A stretch of 64,000 nt of DNA from Inquilinus limosus DSM 16000. Its GTDB lineage: Bacteria; Pseudomonadota; Alphaproteobacteria; DSM-16000; Inquilinaceae. The notes under the pieces are model-generated. The model was not told the DNA's origin, made no database searches, and worked only from the letters and a program-made list of their open reading frames with translations. Within the stretch, counting starts at the first letter, position 1. Every line of letters begins with the position of its first letter. Of this stretch, positions 7,060 through 15,920 are shown piece by piece. The stretch lies in assembly GCF_000423185.1 (NCBI RefSeq), contig NZ_AUHM01000014.1, positions 1 to 64,000 of the forward strand, given 5' to 3'. The translations under genes were made by a program, and so were the position numbers.

Positions 7060-10000
7060 CTATTGCGTCTCCGGGGCCAGGGCCGCCTCGATCCGCTGCC
7101 GGGCGGTGCCGCTGAGCCGGCGGATGCCGAACCGGCGGGCGATCTCGACCGCCGGGTCCTCGGCAACGCCGGCCCGGGCCGCGGCCCGGATCTCGGCCAG
7201 CGCGATCTCCTCGATCTGGCGGATGTCCTCGGCCGAGGCCGGCGGACGGAACCCCTGCCAGCGCGCCGGTGCCTCCCGGTCGGGCCACACGAACAGCCCC
7301 GCCGCGCCGTCCGGCGCCGCGTGGTGCCGCTGCGCGACCACGGCCATCACCCGTTCGCGGATCAGCCGCCCGGCGCGCTGGAACCCGTGCGCCCGGGCGA
7401 TCCGCTGCACCAGCAGAGTCTCCGAGATCGGCGCCTCGCCGGCGAGCACGTGCTCGACCAGCGCAGAGAGCGTCTCGTCATAGCCCGGCTCATGGAACGC
7501 GGCGGGATCGATCCTCTCCTGATGCGGCGTGAAGTCGGTCGCCCGGTAGGGGGGCGATTCGGCCGCCGTCGCGTCGGCCTGGATCTGCCGGGCGAGCTGG
7601 ATCGGCGCCGTGCTCGCGATCGTGTCGGTCTCCCCGGCGCCGTTGCCGGCCGCGGCATGGTGAAGAGTGGGCGGTTCCGCGATCGTCCCGTCCGGAATCG
7701 GATCGAGCGCCGGGATCGCGTCCGCCGCAGGGGCCGGATCGACGATGATCGGCGCCGACGGGACGGGGGCTGCCTTCTCCGCCTCGATCCTGGCGCGCGA
7801 CTCCGCCAGCGCCGCCTCCAGCGCGCGGTGCAGCCGGTCGGCAGATCCGGCCTTGTCGATCCACCAATCGGTGGACCAGATGCGGATCAGGGTCCAGCCG
7901 AGCCCCTGCAGGATGGCGGCACGCACCTTGTCGCGGTCGCGGGCGGTGGCGGCGCTGTGATAGGCGGCGCCGTCGCACTCGATCCCGGCCAGATAGTCGC
8001 CCGGCCGGTCGGGATGGACGATGCCGAGATCGATGCGGAAGCGGGAGACGCCGATCTGCGGCACCACGGTCCAGCCGCGCCGCGTCAGCTCTCGCGCCAC
8101 CGCCTGCTCGAACGGCGATTCGTGGCCGCCGACCGATCCTTGCACGGCCTCGGCCATCGCGGCCGGCCCGCGCTCGGCAAACTCGATGAAATGCTTCAGG
8201 TCGCGCACGGCCCGGGCGCTGGTCCGGTTGAGGTCGATCATGCCCGGATCGAAGGAGGTGAAGACCACCATCTCCCGCCGGGCGCGCGTCACCGCCACGT
8301 TCAGCCGCCGCCAGCCACCCTCCTTGTTGAGCGCGCCGAAGGACATCGACATGATCTTGCCCCCCGGCTCGGTCGGGCCGAAGCCGATGCCGAGCATGAT
8401 CACGTCGCGCTCATCGCCCTGCACCGTCTCCAGATTCTTCACCACCACAGGCTCGGTGCGGTCCTCGCCGAAATGCGCCTCGATCTCGGGATGCTGCCGG
8501 CGTGCCTTGTCGAGCAGGTCCTCGACCAGCCGCTGCTGGTCGGCGTTGAGCGTGATGATGCCCAGCGTCAGGCCGGCGGCGATGAAGGCGGGGTCGGTCA
8601 GGCGGCGCACGGTCTCGTCGACCATCGCCTGCGCCTCGATCGGGTTGGTCCGCCCCTTGCCGCGGGCGTAGACGCCGTCGACCCGCCGCCATTCCACGGC
8701 GCTGGCGCGCGTGACCGGCGCGGGGAAGGTGACCAGGCCGCCCTCGTAGTAGCGGTGGTTGGAGAAGGCGATCAGGCTTTCGTGCCGGCTGCGGTAGTGC
8801 CAGGACAGGCTGTGCATCGGCACGCCGGTGGCGAGGCACTCGTCGAGGATGCTCTCCATGTCCTCCTCGGTGTCCGCATCGCTGTCGGTCGCCGTGGCGG
8901 AACGGTTGAAGAAGCTGGTCGGCGGCATCTGCCGCGGGTCGCCGGCGATCACCACCTGTGCTCCGCGGGCGATGGCCCCGACCGCATCCCAGGGGGCGAT
9001 CTGGGAGGCTTCGTCGAAGATCACCAGATCGAACAGCGCCTGGTCCGGCGGCAGGTATTGCGCGATCGACAGCGGGCTCATGAGCATGCAGGGGGCCAGG
9101 CGGGTGAAGCTCTCGCCCATCTCCGCCGCCAGCTGACGGATCGGCTTGTGCCGGCGCTGCAGCTGCAGCTGGTGCTTCAGAACCGCGTAGCCGTCGCCCC
9201 GGCCGACGCTCTCCTTCGCGGGAATCAGGCCGCAGATCCTGGCGCGGATGTAGCGGGTGGCGAGTTCCGACAGCCGGGCATCGAGCCGGCGGAACGCCTC
9301 GATATTGTCCATATGGACCGAGGAGACGAAGCGCGACAGCAGCGGTTCGGCGTCGATCCGCCGGCTGGCGAACCAGCGGGCATATCCCGTCTCGAACGCA
9401 TCGGAGGCTTCGCCCGGACGGATCGTTTCGGACTCCAGCGCCGTGACCAGCGGGCCGAGCTCCGCCAGCATCGCCTCGTCACGCACCCGGCGCCAGTCGG
9501 TCCAGGCCTTCAGTCGGGGTGCCCGGGCGACGACGGCGAGGGCACGGTTGCGGGTCTCGGCAAAGTCGCGGGAAGCGGCGGGCGGCTCCGCCAACGCATC
9601 GAATCGCGAGGACGCCGCCTCGAAGGCCGCGGCGGCATCCTCGAGGCGGGTCTTGCCGCGGGCGATCGCACTGTCCGGCGCCAGCAGGTCGTTGGCGTCG
9701 ACCACGAGGGTCGATACCGCCCCGCGCAGCGCGACTAGATGGTCGGGGCCGGTCGCCGCGGCCGTCACCGCGGTCCGCAGCTCTTCGGCCAACGTCAAAG
9801 TGTCCGCGATGGCCTTGGTATCCGACGCCACCCCTGCCCAGCCGGGCAAGCCCGCCAGGCGAAGGGACAGGCCATCCAGCTCCGACAGCGCGGCGGCCAT
9901 GGCCTCGAGACGCGGCAGATCGGCCGCGACGTCGACAGGCGCTGCGACGCCGGCCTGCTGCGCCAGGTCGCGGGCGACCCGCCTCCGGGCGAAGGTGGCG

Positions 10001-12957
10001 AGAAGCCAGACCTTCTCCCCGGCGGCCTGCCAGCGCGCCCGCAGCGCCGAAAGATCGATCCGGCGCACCGCTTCGGGCGCGTAGCGGGCGGACAGCGCGG
10101 CCTCCTCGTGCCGATAGCGTTCGACCAGCCCGATCGCGGTGCGGGCCGCGGCGATCCGCTCGGCGGCGTCGGGCGCGAAGGCGAAGCGGAAATCGCGGCT
10201 ATGGACTGCCAGCCCGAGCCCGACCAGCCGGCGCAGCCGCGCCATGCCGGCGGGATCGTCGGCGGCGAGCGGCAGTCGCGTCGCCGCCAGCACCTCGTCG
10301 CGCGCGGCCAGCATCGTATCGAGCGCCGGCGGCAACGCCTGCGCGGCCTCGACGATCGCCTCCTGCCAGCTGTTCGACCAGTCGGCATGGGCGATGCCGT
10401 CGAGCGCGCCGGACAGATCGTGGACTTCGGCCCAGGCCAATCCCAGGCGCCGCGCGATGTCGCGCAGCCGGGCGAGATCGGCCTCGCGATGGTCGCTTCC
10501 GGGCGCGAAGGCGAAGCGCGGGCTCGTCTCCGTCCAGTCCCGCACAACCCGGCCGATCGCGCTGTGGACCGTCAGGCCATTGGCGGCGCGGCGATGCAGC
10601 AGGGCGACGACGTCGTTCAAGGCGTCGCGCAGGCGCTTCGCTTCCGCGGCCTCGCGCGCCCATTCCTCCGCATTCATGGTCTCGCGTGTGGTCCAGGCGC
10701 GGTCGAGCTGCTTCAGGACCTCGGTCTTGGTCGCCTTGGCCGAATGCAGCTCCAGGCAGAACTCGCCCAGCCCCCTTTCGGCGAGGCGGCGCTGCACGAC
10801 GTCGAGGGCCGCCATCTTCTCCGCCACGAACAGCACCCGTCGTCCCAGCGCCAGGTTATGGGCGATCATGTTGGCGATGGTCTGCGACTTGCCGGTGCCG
10901 GGCGGGCCGTCCAGCACGAAGTCATGGCCTCTCGCCGATGCCACCACGGCGGCGATCTGCGAGCTGTCGGCCGGCAGCGGCGTGAACAGCTCGGCCGGAT
11001 CGACCGACTGGTCCAGCTGCTCGGGCCGCGGGAATTCGCCCCGCTTCGGGAAGCCCGACCCGTCCCGCTCGATCAGGTGGCGGACGATCGGGCTCTGCTT
11101 CAGCTGGTCGGCGCGGTCGACCAGATCCTTCCACATCAGATATTTGGCGAAGGAGAAGGTGCCGAGCACCAGCTCCTCCGTCACCTCGAAGCCCGGCAGG
11201 TCGCGCACCGCCCGGCGGACCGTGGTCCAGACGGCGGCAACGTCGACGCCGCGCTCGTCGGCCGGCAAGGGCCCCTCGAGGGCGGGAATGGTCAGCTCGA
11301 AATCCTGGCGGAGCAGCTCGAGCAGCGTGAGGTTGAAGCGCGGCTCGTCCTCGTGCTGGGTCATGACCACGCCGGACCGGGCGCTCTTCCGCTCCAGCCG
11401 GATCGGCAGCAGGATCAGCGGCGCCCGGAAGCTGCGCGGGTCGGAGGCGGATTTCTTCCATTTCAGGAAGCCGAGCGCGAGGAACAGCGTGTTGGCGCCG
11501 CCCTCGGCCATGTCGGTCCGGGCCTTGCGGTAGAGGTCGATCAGCGCGCTGTCCAGCGTCTCCTTGTCGGCGAGCGACAGCACCTCGCCGCGCTCCAGCG
11601 CGGCCCGGGCAAGCTCCTCGCGCAGGTTTTCGTTCGTCCGGGCCTCGAACAGCTTCTCGTCGCGCCCGCCAGCGGTCAGGTCAGGCATGGGGACGATGCG
11701 GACCTTCTGTCCCATCGCCAGGCGGTCCTCCAACCCGCCCGGATCGGGGCAGAGCAGCCGGACCACCTTGCCGCCGTCGGGCAGATGCAGCAGGCGGTTG
11801 CTGGTGGTCAGGTTCAGCAGCTTGCGCTGCCACAACGCGACGCGGTCCGCCGCCGTCACCGGCTCTGCCGCCGTCTCGACATCAAAGCCCGGCAGGGCCG
11901 GCGGCGCCTCGAGCGCCTCGGCGACCGGCGGCGCATCGGCGGACCCGTCTTCCGCCGGCCTGGATCCGACGAGGCTGAGCGGCCGGATCTTCTGCATGCG
12001 CGCGCGGCGCACGTCGACCGCCATCTCGAACGGGGCGAGGGCATCCTCCGCCAGTTGCCGCACCGCGGTGCGCTCCGCCTGGCTGAAGCTCGGCGTCGGG
12101 ATCTGCGTGACCAGCGTCGTCTCGAAGACGAGGAGATCCTTCAGGTCGATCCGGCGGCGCAGGGCGGCCGCCTCGTCCGTGATCAGCGCCGAGAACTCGA
12201 CCGGCTGCAGCCAGACGCCGGCGAAGGCATGGCCGCGGGTGACGATGATCAGGGGATTGAGCCCGGCTTGCTCCAGCGCCGCGGCGAACAGCAGCGCGGT
12301 GTCGAGACAGGTCGCGACCTGGCCCTCCAGAATCGCGCCGGGCGTTCGCACTTTCTGTCCCTGCTGTTCGAAGCTGGCGGGCGGCAGCGCATAGGCGATC
12401 CGGAAGCCCGCGACCGCCGACCAGATCGCGGAGGCCAGCTCCCAGACCCGTTCCCGCGACTTCGCCTCATAGCCGTCCATGCCGGAGGGACGGCCGGCAC
12501 GGCGCAGCACATCCGACGCGGCCTTGAGGACGCGATCGACCGCAGGGTCGTTCGGCATCACGAAGACGGGCAGCAGCTCCGCCATCGTGCCCGCCCCGCC
12601 CCATTCGCTGCGGGCCAGCAGCTCGATCGGATGCGTGGCTTCGGCCAGCACCTCGTCGCCGGCGGTCAGACGGAAGGTGACGGTGCCCCGGATGCTCTCC
12701 GTCAGGTCGTTCAAGAGACCGGCGTTCAGCGCGACGTCGCGGTCCGTAACGTGCAGGACGCCATCGGACGCCAAGCGGTCGATCCGCCACGTCTTGGGCG
12801 TGAGGAAGGCCGGATCCGCGGTCAGCGTCAGCGTCGCGCCGTCCACCGGCGCCTCCGCATGGCCGGCGATCTCCAGCTCGCGCAGAACCGGGACGGCATT
12901 CTGATGCGACGCGAAGCCGATCTTGCCGGCGACGACGGTCTTGATCTCGAAGGTCAC
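7060..12957 (-). CDS. Giant TGase-like/DUF4011/SF1 helicase/nuclease/DUF3320 protein
   Basis: A single 1965-residue protein. Residues about 205-250 look transglutaminase-like (Cys217 in ATCLDTALLF, His243 in RGHAFAGVW). DUF4011 starts near 370 (WQRKLLNLTTSNRLL). The helicase has Walker A GPPGTGKS near 685, Walker B VIFDEAS near 1314, then GDPRQMPPTSF, LSWHYRSRHE, ETVQGDERD and AVTRARREM. A Vsr-like nuclease domain lies near 1620-1710, with IECDGAAYHS and a later LIRIWSTDWW. DUF3320 ends the protein. Similar DUF4011-helicase-Vsr proteins have been listed among candidate antiphage genes (Hhe type, from memory). It stands alone, convergent with the SHMT-like gene. A nucleic-acid-dependent helicase-nuclease in defence is inferred. 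Confidence 0.88.
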   Translation of the reverse strand: MTFEIKTVVAGKIGFASHQNAVPVLRELEIAGHAEAPVDGATLTLTADPAFLTPKTWRIDRLASDGVLHVTDRDVALNAGLLNDLTESIRGTVTFRLTAGDEVLAEATHPIELLARSEWGGAGTMAELLPVFVMPNDPAVDRVLKAASDVLRRAGRPSGMDGYEAKSRERVWELASAIWSAVAGFRIAYALPPASFEQQGQKVRTPGAILEGQVATCLDTALLFAAALEQAGLNPLIIVTRGHAFAGVWLQPVEFSALITDEAAALRRRIDLKDLLVFETTLVTQIPTPSFSQAERTAVRQLAEDALAPFEMAVDVRRARMQKIRPLSLVGSRPAEDGSADAPPVAEALEAPPALPGFDVETAAEPVTAADRVALWQRKLLNLTTSNRLLHLPDGGKVVRLLCPDPGGLEDRLAMGQKVRIVPMPDLTAGGRDEKLFEARTNENLREELARAALERGEVLSLADKETLDSALIDLYRKARTDMAEGGANTLFLALGFLKWKKSASDPRSFRAPLILLPIRLERKSARSGVVMTQHEDEPRFNLTLLELLRQDFELTIPALEGPLPADERGVDVAAVWTTVRRAVRDLPGFEVTEELVLGTFSFAKYLMWKDLVDRADQLKQSPIVRHLIERDGSGFPKRGEFPRPEQLDQSVDPAELFTPLPADSSQIAAVVASARGHDFVLDGPPGTGKSQTIANMIAHNLALGRRVLFVAEKMAALDVVQRRLAERGLGEFCLELHSAKATKTEVLKQLDRAWTTRETMNAEEWAREAAEAKRLRDALNDVVALLHRRAANGLTVHSAIGRVVRDWTETSPRFAFAPGSDHREADLARLRDIARRLGLAWAEVHDLSGALDGIAHADWSNSWQEAIVEAAQALPPALDTMLAARDEVLAATRLPLAADDPAGMARLRRLVGLGLAVHSRDFRFAFAPDAAERIAAARTAIGLVERYRHEEAALSARYAPEAVRRIDLSALRARWQAAGEKVWLLATFARRRVARDLAQQAGVAAPVDVAADLPRLEAMAAALSELDGLSLRLAGLPGWAGVASDTKAIADTLTLAEELRTAVTAAATGPDHLVALRGAVSTLVVDANDLLAPDSAIARGKTRLEDAAAAFEAASSRFDALAEPPAASRDFAETRNRALAVVARAPRLKAWTDWRRVRDEAMLAELGPLVTALESETIRPGEASDAFETGYARWFASRRIDAEPLLSRFVSSVHMDNIEAFRRLDARLSELATRYIRARICGLIPAKESVGRGDGYAVLKHQLQLQRRHKPIRQLAAEMGESFTRLAPCMLMSPLSIAQYLPPDQALFDLVIFDEASQIAPWDAVGAIARGAQVVIAGDPRQMPPTSFFNRSATATDSDADTEEDMESILDECLATGVPMHSLSWHYRSRHESLIAFSNHRYYEGGLVTFPAPVTRASAVEWRRVDGVYARGKGRTNPIEAQAMVDETVRRLTDPAFIAAGLTLGIITLNADQQRLVEDLLDKARRQHPEIEAHFGEDRTEPVVVKNLETVQGDERDVIMLGIGFGPTEPGGKIMSMSFGALNKEGGWRRLNVAVTRARREMVVFTSFDPGMIDLNRTSARAVRDLKHFIEFAERGPAAMAEAVQGSVGGHESPFEQAVARELTRRGWTVVPQIGVSRFRIDLGIVHPDRPGDYLAGIECDGAAYHSAATARDRDKVRAAILQGLGWTLIRIWSTDWWIDKAGSADRLHRALEAALAESRARIEAEKAAPVPSAPIIVDPAPAADAIPALDPIPDGTIAEPPTLHHAAAGNGAGETDTIASTAPIQLARQIQADATAAESPPYRATDFTPHQERIDPAAFHEPGYDETLSALVEHVLAGEAPISETLLVQRIARAHGFQRAGRLIRERVMAVVAQRHHAAPDGAAGLFVWPDREAPARWQGFRPPASAEDIRQIEEIALAEIRAAARAGVAEDPAVEIARRFGIRRLSGTARQRIEAALAPETQ

Positions 12958-13160
12958 GGATACGTCCCCTTCACATCCGATCTTCTAAATCGTCTCTTCC
13001 AGTATTCCCCGCCGAGGGCGGAGGTTCTCATGAATGCGTGGTGTCAATCGGGCGGGATCGCGCGCGAATGGCGGGATGGTCTCAAAAAGTCACGCATCGG
13101 AGAGTGCCGGTTTCGTCCGCGCACCGTCAACGCTTCCGTCCCCATCGGCGCCGGGAGGCG
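12958..13160. other. Upstream region of the helicase-nuclease gene
   Basis: A 203-base gap between xerC and the giant gene, somewhat richer in A+T around 12960-13010. It should hold the helicase promoter. I see no convincing gene or terminator. Confidence 0.4.
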
Positions 13161-14123
13161 TCAGTCGCGGCCGCGCCGCGCCCGCGGATGGGCGTCGGCG
13201 TAGACGGCCATCAGCCGGTCGGTGTCGACGTCGGTGTAGCGCTGCGTGGTCGACAGGGCGGCGTGACCCAGCAGCTCCTGGATCGTGCGCAGGTCGCCGC
13301 CGCCGGCCAGGAGATGGGTGGCGAAGCTGTGCCGGAGGGCGTGCGGCGTCGCCGAATCTGGCAGGCCCAGCACGGCCCGCAACTGGCGCATTTGCCGCTC
13401 GGCCACGCCGGGATTCAGCGGGCCGCCGCGGGCGCCCAGGAACAGCGGCCCGTCGGCGGCGAGCGGGTGGGGGCAGGCGGCGATATAGGCGTCGACCGCC
13501 TCGCGCACCGCCGGCAGCACCGGCACTATGCGCTGCTTGCGACCCTTGCCGGTGACCGCCAGCGTGTCGCCCTTCGGCGCCTCGCGCCGGGTCAGCCCCA
13601 GCGCCTCGCCCAGGCGCAGGCCGCAGCCATAGAGCAGGAAGAGGAGGGCGCGGTCGCGCAGCCCGATCCATTCCTCGTTGCTCAAGGTCTCCACGGTGTC
13701 GACCGCGGCGAGGGCGTCGGGCACGGCCAGCGGCCGGGGCAGGCGCTTCGGCAGCTTGGGGTTGCGCAGCGAGCCGATGGCCGCGTTGTGCAGCACCCCG
13801 GCGCGGTCGAGATGGGTCAGGAAGTTGCGCAGGCCGGACAGGCCGCGGGCCCGGGTCGCCGCGCCGGCCCCGCCCGTGGCCCGGCGCGACTGGTAGGCGC
13901 GCAGGTCGGACAGGGCGGCGGCGGAGAGGTCGTTCAGGCTGGGCGGGCGGCCGAGATGCTCGGCCAGGAAGCCGACGAAGCGGGCGACATCGCCGAGATA
14001 GGCGCGCAGCGTGTGCGGCGACACCCGCTTCTCATCCTCCAGCCACACCCGCCAGCGGCCGGCCGCGTCGCGCAGATCCGCCGCCGCCGGCCAGCCGGCC
14101 ATGGAGTCGGGGTCAGAGGGCAT
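13161..14123 (-). CDS. xerC: Tyrosine recombinase XerC
   Basis: A 320-residue site-specific recombinase that with XerD resolves chromosome dimers at dif. The N-terminal SAM-like domain spans about 18-110. The catalytic set is complete: Arg170 (YGCGLRLGEA), Lys193 (TGKGRKQRIVP), His261-x-x-Arg264 (HALRHSFATHLL), His287 (LLGHAALSTTQ) and Tyr296. A chromosomal XerC is favoured over a phage integrase because it sits in the conserved xerC-DUF484-fsa-priA neighbourhood. ATG 14123 or the internal Met8 may start it. Confidence 0.93.
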   Translation of the reverse strand: MPSDPDSMAGWPAAADLRDAAGRWRVWLEDEKRVSPHTLRAYLGDVARFVGFLAEHLGRPPSLNDLSAAALSDLRAYQSRRATGGAGAATRARGLSGLRNFLTHLDRAGVLHNAAIGSLRNPKLPKRLPRPLAVPDALAAVDTVETLSNEEWIGLRDRALLFLLYGCGLRLGEALGLTRREAPKGDTLAVTGKGRKQRIVPVLPAVREAVDAYIAACPHPLAADGPLFLGARGGPLNPGVAERQMRQLRAVLGLPDSATPHALRHSFATHLLAGGGDLRTIQELLGHAALSTTQRYTDVDTDRLMAVYADAHPRARRGRD

Positions 14124-14150
14124 GGACGGTTGCCGATGCGCACAGACGAG

Positions 14151-14322
14151 TCCCCCCTCCCCCCGCGGGAGGGGGGTAGGGGGAGGGGGCTCGCGCCGTC
14201 GAGCTGACGGATGTCCGGAAAGAGAGGATTAAGGAGTCTTTGGTCGGCGGCTCCGATAGCGGAACCGAGTCTGCCCTCGACACCCCCCTCCCCCTACCCC
14301 CCTCCCGCGAGGGGAGGGGGGA
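14151..14322. repeat. Inverted pair of 40-bp C/G-rich palindromic repeats
   Basis: The 40-bp block at 14151-14190 is almost the exact reverse complement of 14281-14322, with about 90 bases between. Each arm is itself a hairpin (CCCTCCCCCC/GGGAGGGGGG type). The layout is that of a REP/BIME pair in the xerC-DUF484 gap, and it could fold into a large structure in RNA. I see no gene inside. Confidence 0.8.
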
Positions 14323-14412
14323 CAAGGAAGAGCGAACCGCTTCGGCGGAAAGGCGACCGAGGAAAGAAGCTTCCTGTCGCAAGAGGACCGACCCGCCCAT
14401 CGGGCCTGGGCC

Positions 14413-15129
14413 CTAGCCGTCCTGGCCGGGGATGGTCAGCCAGGAGCGGATGCAGCGCTCCAGCACCCGGCCGAGGAAGCCGACCAGCTCGGTCCGCATG
14501 CCGGGGTGGAACATCTCCGGGTCGCGGCTGCCGAGGGCCAGGACGCAGGGCGGCGTCTCGGGCGAGACGTTCAGCCGGACCAGCGCCTGGCTGCGCACCA
14601 GCCCGGCCCCGGCGCCGAACAGTGCCTCGTCGCCGGCGATGTCCGATTCGAGCAGCAGCTCCTGCCCGCCCAGGCGGCGGCCGACCTCACCGGGCCCGAC
14701 GATGCGGACCTCGGCGCTGTGCGGCGGCGATTCCTCGCCATCCGCCGCCTCGACCAGCAGCGTCACCACGTCGAGGTCGAGCAGCACGGCGAGGTCGGTC
14801 GACACCGTGTGGATCAGCTGCTCGAAGCTCTCGGCGTCGAGCAGGAACAGGATCGCGGCATGCACCCGGTTCTGGGTGTTGTGGTTGGCGCGGCTGGCGC
14901 TGATGAAGGCGCGTTGCTGGTCCTTCAGCCGGTCGACCTGGCCGCGCAGCCTCTCGGCCTGGTAGCCCTGCAGGTCGATCACCCCTTCGCCGCGGTCGCG
15001 CGGCGGCAGGGCCAGCCGGCCCAGCAGGTCCGGGTGCTGGACCAGGAAGTCCGGATGGGCCAGCAGCCAGGCCGAGACGTCCGCCGCGGTGATCGCGGGA
15101 GCGTCCGGCCGCTTCACTTCCTGTGCCAA
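14413..15129 (-). CDS. DUF484 family protein
   Basis: A 238-residue cytoplasmic protein. The N-terminus (residues 12-50) carries the DUF484 signature VSAWLLAHPDFLVQHPDLL. A short coiled coil at about 58-80 follows, then a GAF-like domain from 90 onward. The biochemical role is unknown. The family is regularly encoded beside xerC in Proteobacteria, as here, with fsa upstream on the same strand ten bases away. Membership in a xerC-containing operon suggests a link to recombination or cell cycle, which is inference. Confidence 0.88.
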   Translation of the reverse strand: MAQEVKRPDAPAITAADVSAWLLAHPDFLVQHPDLLGRLALPPRDRGEGVIDLQGYQAERLRGQVDRLKDQQRAFISASRANHNTQNRVHAAILFLLDAESFEQLIHTVSTDLAVLLDLDVVTLLVEAADGEESPPHSAEVRIVGPGEVGRRLGGQELLLESDIAGDEALFGAGAGLVRSQALVRLNVSPETPPCVLALGSRDPEMFHPGMRTELVGFLGRVLERCIRSWLTIPGQDG

Positions 15130-15139
15130 CGGGCCGCCC

Positions 15140-15841
15140 TCACGCCGCCGACTTCTGCTGCTTCAGGGCCGCGAGCTCGTTGTCGTCGAGGATGCTCTGG
15201 CCGGTCTTCTGCCAGTCGGCCACGAAGGCGGACAGGCCCTTGTCGGTCAGCGGGTGGCTGAACAGGGCGCGCAGAGCGGCCGGCGGCATGGTGCCGACAT
15301 GGGCGCCCAGCTTGGCGGCCTGGATGACGTGCTGCGGCCCGCGGATCGAGGCCACCAGCACCTCGGTCTTGATCGCCGGGTACTGGCGGTAGATCTCGAC
15401 GATGTCGGCGATCAGCTGCATGCCGTTCTCGCCGATGTCGTCGAGCCGGCCGACGAAGGGCGAGATGAAGCTCGCACCGGCCTTCGCCGCCAGGATCGCC
15501 TGGCCGGCCGAGAAGCACAGCGTGACGTTGACCATGGTGCCGGCGTCCGCCAAGGTGCGGCAGACCTTGAGGCCGGCCGGCGTCAGCGGCACCTTGACCG
15601 CGATGTTCTTCGCGATCTTCGCCAGCTTGCGGCCTTCGGCCAGCATGGTCTCGAAGTCGGTGGCGGCGACCTCGGCCGAGACCGGGCCCGGCACCACTTC
15701 GCAGATCTGGGGAATCAGATCGAGAAAGCGCGCCCCGGACTTGGCGACGAGCGAGGGGTTCGTCGTCACGCCGTCGACCAGGCCGGTGGCGGCGAGATCG
15801 CGGATTTCGGAGATGTCGGCGGTATCGATGAAGAACTTCAT
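15140..15841 (-). CDS. fsa: Transaldolase-like fructose-6-phosphate aldolase
   Basis: A 233-residue member of the small transaldolase/Fsa group, with the start [20 protein letters not shown], the TTNPSL motif, and the Schiff-base lysine Lys83 in [22 protein letters not shown] follows. The family cleaves or forms C3-C4 bonds of sugar phosphates (Fsa or short transaldolase activity cannot be separated by sequence alone). The length is normal. It is probably transcribed with DUF484 and xerC and is divergent from priA across 79 bases. Confidence 0.88.
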   Translation of the reverse strand: MKFFIDTADISEIRDLAATGLVDGVTTNPSLVAKSGARFLDLIPQICEVVPGPVSAEVAATDFETMLAEGRKLAKIAKNIAVKVPLTPAGLKVCRTLADAGTMVNVTLCFSAGQAILAAKAGASFISPFVGRLDDIGENGMQLIADIVEIYRQYPAIKTEVLVASIRGPQHVIQAAKLGAHVGTMPPAALRALFSHPLTDKGLSAFVADWQKTGQSILDDNELAALKQQKSAA

Positions 15842-15920
15842 GGGCTTCGTTCCAATGGCCGGGGATCGTTTCGGGCCGATGCGCGGCGCCGATTCCGGCG
15901 CACGGGGGCAAGTCTAGCCG

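Noticed and set aside
9739-13203. A very long rightward open frame opposite the helicase gene
   Set aside because: It is a shadow of the GC-rich helicase gene: the product is Arg/Gln/Gly/His-rich without domains, while the leftward frame has complete helicase and nuclease motifs.
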